A stretch of 33,653 nt of DNA, taken from positions 1-33,653 of the forward strand of contig JAJRUX010000111.1 in assembly GCA_024277575.1 (NCBI GenBank), in the 5' to 3' direction. Below, piece by piece: positions 27,410-33,653 of the stretch. How positions within the stretch are numbered: position 1 is the first letter of the stretch; each line of letters begins with the position of its first letter. The notes below the pieces were generated by a model that ran no database searches, was not told the DNA's origin, and saw only the letters and a program-made list of their open reading frames with translations. This stretch comes from Gammaproteobacteria bacterium (GTDB lineage: Bacteria; Pseudomonadota; Gammaproteobacteria; Thiohalospirales; Thiohalospiraceae). Made by a program: the position numbers and the translations under genes.

Positions 27410-28420
27410 TCAGGAATGGTCTCTGAAATAGTCAAAGGTTTTACGCATTCCTTCTTCCGTGGAGACTACAGGCTGCCAACCGGTGCTCTTGAGCTTTGTA
27501 TTGTCAAACCGGTTACCCTTCCATAAGCTTGCAGTTTTGTATGGAGTAAATATTGCTGGAAGCTGGCCTTTTGAGTAGTGGTGATACCACTCTACCGTTC
27601 TGGATATAAGCTGCAGGGCAGCATAGGGGATGGGAATGGAGCGGATTTTTTTAACCTGCTGTTTGTAGGCTTTGAGGTAGTCGCGCGAACTGGGAAGGTC
27701 GTCATCGTGTACGTTAAAAATGGAAACACCTGCGGTTTTTTGTGCGGCGCAGACGACAATGGCCTCGGCGCAGTTATCCACATAGCTCAGTGGCAGGATG
27801 TTGCTTCCTCCCAAGTGGAGAAAGATCCCTCCCAGCTGTAATCCTACTCTGCCAGAGATAGCGCCTCCATGTGGCCCGTAGATGACCCCGGGCCTGAGAA
27901 TAACCAGCGGGAACCCGTGCTGTTGCTGGTAGTCCAGCAGCAGCCTGTCCTGGTGCCATTTGACAAATGCATATGGATCCCTTTTTTCGGGGTGTTTTTC
28001 CAGGGGTGTTTGTTCTGTAATGGTTGTTCCGGCTGCCAGGTCAGCTACGCCGTAGACCGAAAAAGAGCTGATGTGAACGATTTGCACGCCAGGATTCTCA
28101 TTAATCACCGCTTCCATCAGGTTTTTTGTGGTAACTACGGTATTGAGAAACATATCCGCAGGAGCGCCGCTTAGGGCCGCAGCCAGATGGTAGATGGTGT
28201 CAACGCCCTGTACCGCTTCGACAGGGTCGTCCCGGGATACCAGTGTTCCCACATAGTATTCGATGCCGGCATCGGGGTATCTCTTTCTAAGGGTTTCGAG
28301 TCGGCTTTTGTCACTTCCCTCGCGCACAAAACAGCGGATACCCTGTACCCCATGAATTGCCAGCCGCTCGACCAGGGAAGAGCCAAGAAAGCCGTTTGAT
28401 CCGGTTACAAGTACAGTCAT
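27410..28420 (-). CDS. NAD-dependent epimerase/dehydratase (extended SDR)
   Basis: MTVLVTGSNGFLGSSLVERL; DTIYHLAAALSG; Y/K catalytic pair in RDPYAFVKWHQDRLL. Confidence 0.92.
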   Translation of the reverse strand: MTVLVTGSNGFLGSSLVERLAIHGVQGIRCFVREGSDKSRLETLRKRYPDAGIEYYVGTLVSRDDPVEAVQGVDTIYHLAAALSGAPADMFLNTVVTTKNLMEAVINENPGVQIVHISSFSVYGVADLAAGTTITEQTPLEKHPEKRDPYAFVKWHQDRLLLDYQQQHGFPLVILRPGVIYGPHGGAISGRVGLQLGGIFLHLGGSNILPLSYVDNCAEAIVVCAAQKTAGVSIFNVHDDDLPSSRDYLKAYKQQVKKIRSIPIPYAALQLISRTVEWYHHYSKGQLPAIFTPYKTASLWKGNRFDNTKLKSTGWQPVVSTEEGMRKTFDYFRDHS

Positions 28421-29508
28421 GATTTTTTTAGTTGTTCATCAAGTTGGCGGAAAATTTCGTCCATCATCCAGCTGATACGCCGAATGTCCCGGTGAGAAAC
28501 AGGAGGTGGCGTATCATGGAGGATGCTGTCGTAGAAACGGGAGATAAGTGTGTGCATGCCGGCAAAAAAGTGAAAATCGGAGCGCATGAACCGGCCAACA
28601 TTTTTCCATCCTTCCCGTTTGTACTGTTTGCCCATGTTGAATGCCGGAAGCAGTCTGCCAATGGCGCTGGGCAGGGTTGGCTCCTGCTCAAGGGTCAGGG
28701 TGCGGGCTATAAAATCGGCATGGGCGATATTTTTGGTCCCGTACAGCCGCATGAAATGAGCTGTGGGTTTTATGTGGGAGGAGAAGGTGGCATAAGCGGA
28801 GGTCGAACTGCCCTGAATCATCACTCGCAGTTCATCCGGCATATCATCACGAATATCCCCCACTTGCGATGTTCTCTGAACTTTGCCGAACACCTTGATC
28901 AATGGCTGATCGTCATCGACAAATTCAATGATTTTATTGAGCAGGTGGTCGATATTGTTCTGGAACAGTTTTCCCGGCAGATCATGTACCCAGTGGGTAC
29001 TGTTGCTCATGATAGCCCTGCCAAACGGACCGGCGAGACTGTACCCGTAGAAACTTTCCACATGAACCGGATCGCCAATAGTGCCATCCTTGACTATCTC
29101 TCTCAGCGCAAGGGCTGGCGGATCGAAAAAGTAGATGTGTCCAATGGTCAGTTTCCGGCCCTTTGTTTCTGCATGCTCGATGAGTTTTACCGTTTCCTCG
29201 TGAGTGGGGGTAAACGGTTTTTCAACGTACACATGACACCCTGCGTCAATAGCTGTACTGGCCAGCGACAGATGCGCCTGGGGTGGGGTTGTGATATGTA
29301 CAACGTCCGGCTGCTCGCTCTCCAGCATTTCGGTAAACCGGTCGTAGTACCCCGGAACGCCGTAACGGGAAGCTGCTTGTTTGGCCATCAGGATTTCCAG
29401 ATCACAGACACCAACCACTTCAGCATTGTTCAGTTTCTGGATTTCACTGATGTGTCCGTCTGCAATCTGGCCGCATCCGACTATGGCTATTTTCAGTTTT
29501 CCGCTCAT
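28417..29508 (-). CDS. Gfo/Idh/MocA family oxidoreductase
   Basis: LKIAIVGCGQIADGHISEIQKLNNAEVVGVCDLE...VHITTPPQAHLSLASTAIDAGCHVYVEKPFTPTHEET. Confidence 0.94.
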   Translation of the reverse strand: MSGKLKIAIVGCGQIADGHISEIQKLNNAEVVGVCDLEILMAKQAASRYGVPGYYDRFTEMLESEQPDVVHITTPPQAHLSLASTAIDAGCHVYVEKPFTPTHEETVKLIEHAETKGRKLTIGHIYFFDPPALALREIVKDGTIGDPVHVESFYGYSLAGPFGRAIMSNSTHWVHDLPGKLFQNNIDHLLNKIIEFVDDDQPLIKVFGKVQRTSQVGDIRDDMPDELRVMIQGSSTSAYATFSSHIKPTAHFMRLYGTKNIAHADFIARTLTLEQEPTLPSAIGRLLPAFNMGKQYKREGWKNVGRFMRSDFHFFAGMHTLISRFYDSILHDTPPPVSHRDIRRISWMMDEIFRQLDEQLKKS

Positions 29509-29548
29509 GGTTTATAGATCATCATGTTTATATTGGTTGCAAGTGGTG

Positions 29549-30700
29549 TTAATGGAGCAGAGACAAGTATCCGCTTCGATAGGTGCAGGCAATTTTTTCT
29601 GCACTGTATTTTTCGACCACCAAGGAGTAACCATTGTTGCCGAGACGCGTGCGATGTTCTGAATTGGTAGCCAGTGCAGCCAGCACCTCGACCAGCCGTT
29701 CCTGATCTCCCGGGGGGAGCAACAGGCCGGTTTTATCTTCGGCAACCAGATCCGGCAGCCCGCCTACCGCTGTAACCACCACTGCTTTTCTGGCTGCCCA
29801 TGCCTCCAGCAGCGCCATAGGCATGCCCTCGGAGTCGCTGGTAAGCACAAAAATATCCAGCAGGGCGATATAGGGGAGTGGTTCAAGCTGGAAACCTGCG
29901 AAATGGACCAGATGACTGATCCCCATTGCTGCTGCAGCGTTTTCCAGTTCGTTGCGCTGCGGGCCTTCACCAATAAGCAGGAGGTGTACCTTTCTGCCCT
30001 GCCCGGCCAAGGTTGCAATCGCGCTCAGGAGTCGTTCCTGCCGTTTCACCCTGGCAAGTCTTCCTACGGTTCCGTAGATTATTGCCTGTTCATCAATTCC
30101 CAGTTTTTCCCTGGTTAGTGCAGATGACCGCAGCTGTTCCTCTGTAGGTATCGGGATGCCATTCACCTGTACGGTCAGCTGTTGCGCTGCAACCAAACGG
30201 TGCTTTACCAGATTGTTGGCGATGTCCTGTGACACGCAGTAGATTTTATCAGGGGTTCGAAACGCGATGGTTGCAAGCAGGCGTTGGCGCCAGCTTGAAT
30301 AGTCATGATTTCCGTGTTCGGTGTGGACAACAGCGGGTATGCGAAGGGTCCATGCGGTGGTGCCAACATAAAGAGTTGCTCCCATCTGGTGGCAATGAAT
30401 GACATCAGGTGAAATTCGTTTGAGAATCGTCCTCAGGTGTATTGCTTCCGGCAGACTCATCAGACCGGGCTTGCGGTGCAGGGATAGTACTTCGGCCCCG
30501 GTTTTGCGCACCTCATCGGCAAGCTCGCCTGGATGATCGAGACATAGCACGGTAACCTTGTCACCCACGGCTATACCCTGCATGCAGAGATGCAGCACCA
30601 GCCGTTCCAGACCCCCGCAATCGAGGGAAAGCACAGCGTGCACTACATTAAGATGGGTTGCTCCAGTCACAATGAGGTAATTACCTTTCCTTGTCTCCAC
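29549..30700 (-). CDS. Glycosyltransferase, GT4 family
   Basis: LDCGGLERLVLHLC...DVIHCHQMGATLY...VHTEHGNHD...GTVGRLARVKRQERLLSAIATL...DIFVLTSDSEGMPMALLEAWAARKAVVVTAVGGLPDLV. Exact start uncertain. Confidence 0.93.
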   Translation of the reverse strand: METRKGNYLIVTGATHLNVVHAVLSLDCGGLERLVLHLCMQGIAVGDKVTVLCLDHPGELADEVRKTGAEVLSLHRKPGLMSLPEAIHLRTILKRISPDVIHCHQMGATLYVGTTAWTLRIPAVVHTEHGNHDYSSWRQRLLATIAFRTPDKIYCVSQDIANNLVKHRLVAAQQLTVQVNGIPIPTEEQLRSSALTREKLGIDEQAIIYGTVGRLARVKRQERLLSAIATLAGQGRKVHLLLIGEGPQRNELENAAAAMGISHLVHFAGFQLEPLPYIALLDIFVLTSDSEGMPMALLEAWAARKAVVVTAVGGLPDLVAEDKTGLLLPPGDQERLVEVLAALATNSEHRTRLGNNGYSLVVEKYSAEKIACTYRSGYLSLLH

Positions 30701-31098
30701 ATGATGTGGCTATCCTGTCCCTGCCTCGGTTCGTTTGGCGCCGCGCATTATCTCATAACACGACATTGGTGTTCCAGTTGTGCCGCGGGGGATCTGAGGT
30801 AACCATATCAGGGAATGGATTTGTCCCTGTCCGGACGCCGTCAGATGCTACTGTCCGCGTTCCGGGTTATGGAATCCCTATGCCAGGGGTTGCCAAAAAA
30901 AGAGCCGTTTGGTTTGCACAAGCCGTCTGCATGAGATGTTATAATAAACTGCCCAGCTTGGGTCTGGACTAAAGGAATAGTGAAACTGTGTGGTGGAACT
31001 GGGGACTGAACGATATTTGGTTATCCTGTTGATATTATTTTATTTAGTAACTTATTCCCCTCGGCGGTTCGACAATAGACTATAAGGATTGCTAGCAA

Positions 31099-32964
31099 AT
31101 GTGTGGTATCTGTGGCGTTGTATCAAATACGCTGAGGCGTGAAGCTATTTATCCCCTGATAGACAAGATGAATGGTTCCCAGTTTCATAGAGGGCCGGAT
31201 GAAGGGGGGATCTATTGCGCTGATGGCGTAGGGCTGGGGCACCGGCGATTGAGTATTATTGATCTTGCCGGAGGCCACCAGCCGATGAAGAGCCGTGATG
31301 GAAAAGTCACCATTGTCTTCAATGGTGAGATTTATAACTACCAGCATTTGAGAGGTGATCTGGCAAAAAAAGGTTATCGTTTCTCTTCGCAGTCTGATAC
31401 CGAAGTAATACTCAACCAGTATCTCGAAGATGGGATTCAGTGTCTGGGCAAGCTTCGGGGGATGTTTTCTTTTGCTGTCTGGGATGAGCGGGGGGAGGGA
31501 AAATTTTTTCTTGCGCGAGACAGAATCGGGATCAAACCACTCTATTATGCAGAAACAGACAAAGGATTTGTTTTTGCATCCGAAATCAAGGCGATTCTGA
31601 AATCCGGTTTCGTAGATCCGGAAATCGAATTGAATGCGGTTGACAGTTTTTTGACGGTAGGGCTGGTTCCTTCACCGCAAACACTGTTTAAGGGTATCAA
31701 GAAACTACCACCCGGTTGCTATTCAACCATCAAGCGTTCCGGTGAGCTTTCCATACACCCGTATTGGGACATCGCCCAAATTCCTGTCAATGGTTCTTCT
31801 GACACGGCCCAAGCCTTTGGCAATGAGATCAGGAGTGCTATCGAAACGCATCTGGTAAGTGATGTTCCAATTGGCGTTTTTCTGAGTGGTGGATTGGATT
31901 CCAGTGCTATTGTTGCCTTGATGAGTGAGATCGAAGGGCAGAAAATAGAGACTTTTTCTGTTGGTTACAGGGATAGTGAAGACTCCTGCGAGCTGAGTTA
32001 TGCCAATCTTGTTGCCCAGCATTTCAACACACAACACCATGAGTATATACTGGAGCCGCTGGATTTTTTTGACTCAGTAGAACAGACGCTTCAATTCACT
32101 GATGAACCTATAAATCAGCCCTCTGCGATAGCTCTCTACCAGCTGTCGAAACATGCCAGTCAGCATGTGAAAGTGGTATTGTCCGGTGAGGGAATGGATG
32201 AGGTTCTTGGTGGGTATCCTATCTATTCGAAGATGGCAGCGATTGAAAAAAACAGCAAGATTTTTCGCGCTCTTGGTGGGACGTTATGGGCGAAATCTCT
32301 AAACAAGCTCGGTGCCGGGGAGAGGATGGTTAAATATCTGGATTGGCTTAGTCAACCATTCGAAGAGAGATATCAGTCCATAAACTGTTATCTGACCAAG
32401 ACTACCAAGGATACCATCTATAACCGGGAACTGCTCAATGAGTCCGCCAGGATTGATGGTTACTTTACCGACCTTATTGGCCGGCTGGAAGGCCGGACAA
32501 TGCTCCAGAAAATGAATATTGTCGATCTCTGCAGCTGGATTCCGGACAGCGTTCTGGTCAAGGCAGACAGAATGTCAATGGCGGCTTCCATCGAGCTTCG
32601 GGTACCTTTTCTGGATCACAAGTTTGTGGAGTTCTGCGTTGGTTTGCCTGATCAGGATAAGATCTCAAATGGTAGCAGGAAGCATTTGCTCAGAGAGTTT
32701 ATGAAAGACAAGCTTCCTGAAACGATTATTTCCCGGCCCAAAAAAGGTTTTCCCGTACCCATAAGTGAGTGGTTCAAGGGAGAGCTGTACGATCATCTTC
32801 ATGATGTCCTCACTGCAGAGAACGCGATTAGCCGTCAACTATTCAGAGATGGTTATTCGGTAGAAAAGCTGCAGGAACATCGCCGGGGGAAAGCTGATAA
32901 CAGCGTCCGACTGTTTCTCATTCTCATGATTGAGCTGTGGTACAAAAACTTTATCAGGTCATAG
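31099..32964 (+). CDS. asnB: Asparagine synthase (glutamine-hydrolysing)-type amidotransferase
   Basis: MCGICGVVSN with nucleophile Cys2, GRLSIIDLAGGHQPM-type GATase domain, SGGLDSSAIVALM PP-loop. Confidence 0.93.
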   Translation: MCGICGVVSNTLRREAIYPLIDKMNGSQFHRGPDEGGIYCADGVGLGHRRLSIIDLAGGHQPMKSRDGKVTIVFNGEIYNYQHLRGDLAKKGYRFSSQSDTEVILNQYLEDGIQCLGKLRGMFSFAVWDERGEGKFFLARDRIGIKPLYYAETDKGFVFASEIKAILKSGFVDPEIELNAVDSFLTVGLVPSPQTLFKGIKKLPPGCYSTIKRSGELSIHPYWDIAQIPVNGSSDTAQAFGNEIRSAIETHLVSDVPIGVFLSGGLDSSAIVALMSEIEGQKIETFSVGYRDSEDSCELSYANLVAQHFNTQHHEYILEPLDFFDSVEQTLQFTDEPINQPSAIALYQLSKHASQHVKVVLSGEGMDEVLGGYPIYSKMAAIEKNSKIFRALGGTLWAKSLNKLGAGERMVKYLDWLSQPFEERYQSINCYLTKTTKDTIYNRELLNESARIDGYFTDLIGRLEGRTMLQKMNIVDLCSWIPDSVLVKADRMSMAASIELRVPFLDHKFVEFCVGLPDQDKISNGSRKHLLREFMKDKLPETIISRPKKGFPVPISEWFKGELYDHLHDVLTAENAISRQLFRDGYSVEKLQEHRRGKADNSVRLFLILMIELWYKNFIRS

Positions 32965-33014
32965 ATTATTGTCGGGGCCGAAACAAGGGGAGCACTACAC
33001 AAGGAGGTGGTTAC

Positions 33015-33653
33015 ATGAAAACGCTTTCAGAATCGGGTTCGGAAAACAGCATGCATGGTTTGGCGGAAGGTGTCGGCACAAAAGACAATCCCGGTGGGAG
33101 GGACAAGGTGTCAAGATCCTTCGCCCCGCAACGGATCAACAAAGGTAGGGCTGCTTATACGATTCGGTTTGCGGATCCAGATGTAAAGTCTGACAGAGCT
33201 GAAATTGAACGGTTATGGCTTGATAATCTACCCTATATTAACGGGGCTATTCTTTCGGACCGTTTTGATTGGCTCTACAAGCATAATCCGGCCGGCCCGG
33301 CACTTACCTGGTTTGCTGTTGATGTTGAGAGTGACGGGATCGTCGGATGTGCATCGGTTTTGCCACGGCAGATGGTGGTTGATGGCAAGGTTGTCCAGGG
33401 TGGCATTGCGGTGGATTTTGCTATAGACCGGCCGTATCGCTCATTTGGTATTACTCTTCAGCTGCAGCGCGCTGTCTCTATGCAAGTATGGGAGCTGGGC
33501 ATCGAGCTGATATTCAGTTTTCCCAATCAGGAATCCCGCGGGGTTTTTCAGCGTATTGGTTACCAGAAGGTGGGCAACTCCTGGCGAGGTGCCCAGCTGC
33601 TCAGATCGTTTCCCAAACTGCGTCAGCAAAACTATCCGCTGCCCGTTGCCGCA
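33015..33653 (+). CDS. GNAT-family acetyltransferase-like protein, truncated by the window end
   Basis: Open frame from ATG 33015 with aggaggtgg RBS, absent from the ORF track. ...SDRFDWLYKHNPAGPALTWFAVDVESDGIVGCASVLPRQMVVDGKVVQGGIAVDFAIDRPYRSFGITLQLQRAV...FSFPNQESRGVFQRIGYQKVG. Confidence 0.8.
   Translation, partial: MKTLSESGSENSMHGLAEGVGTKDNPGGRDKVSRSFAPQRINKGRAAYTIRFADPDVKSDRAEIERLWLDNLPYINGAILSDRFDWLYKHNPAGPALTWFAVDVESDGIVGCASVLPRQMVVDGKVVQGGIAVDFAIDRPYRSFGITLQLQRAVSMQVWELGIELIFSFPNQESRGVFQRIGYQKVGNSWRGAQLLRSFPKLRQQNYPLPVAA

Noticed and set aside
28432-29517. 361-aa plus-strand ORF antisense to the Gfo/Idh/MocA gene
   Set aside because: Shadow of a well-supported coding gene on the opposite strand; no recognisable domain.

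Overview
This looks like a gammaproteobacterial chromosomal window, judged only from gene content and order. It has three parts. (1) The 3' end of a large tandem-repeat surface protein gene is followed by a split-off late flagellar operon, flgI-flgJ-flgK-flgL, with a near-consensus sigma-54 site directly upstream. (2) A housekeeping block follows: an MBL-fold hydrolase, a PilZ protein, and ribD-ribE-ribB(A)-ribH-nusB, in which the GTP cyclohydrolase II half of RibBA appears degenerate. (3) From about 12.8 kb to the window end there is an accessory polysaccharide/cell-surface region. It encodes three homologous secreted parallel beta-helix proteins (two are Calx-beta-bearing predicted lipoproteins), three GNAT/FemAB-like acyltransferases, two NodB-type polysaccharide deacetylases, two GT4-like glycosyltransferases, two methyltransferases, an SDR epimerase, a Gfo/Idh/MocA oxidoreductase and an AsnB-type amidotransferase. 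The most unusual non-coding structures are two related elements with 21-22 bp terminal inverted repeats at 17175-17461 and 24771-24902. They lie in opposite orientation and bracket about 7.6 kb of the surface locus. A different MITE-like palindromic element lies at about 1586-1759 and has a solo end at 12810. I found no CRISPR array, tRNA, rRNA or transposase gene.
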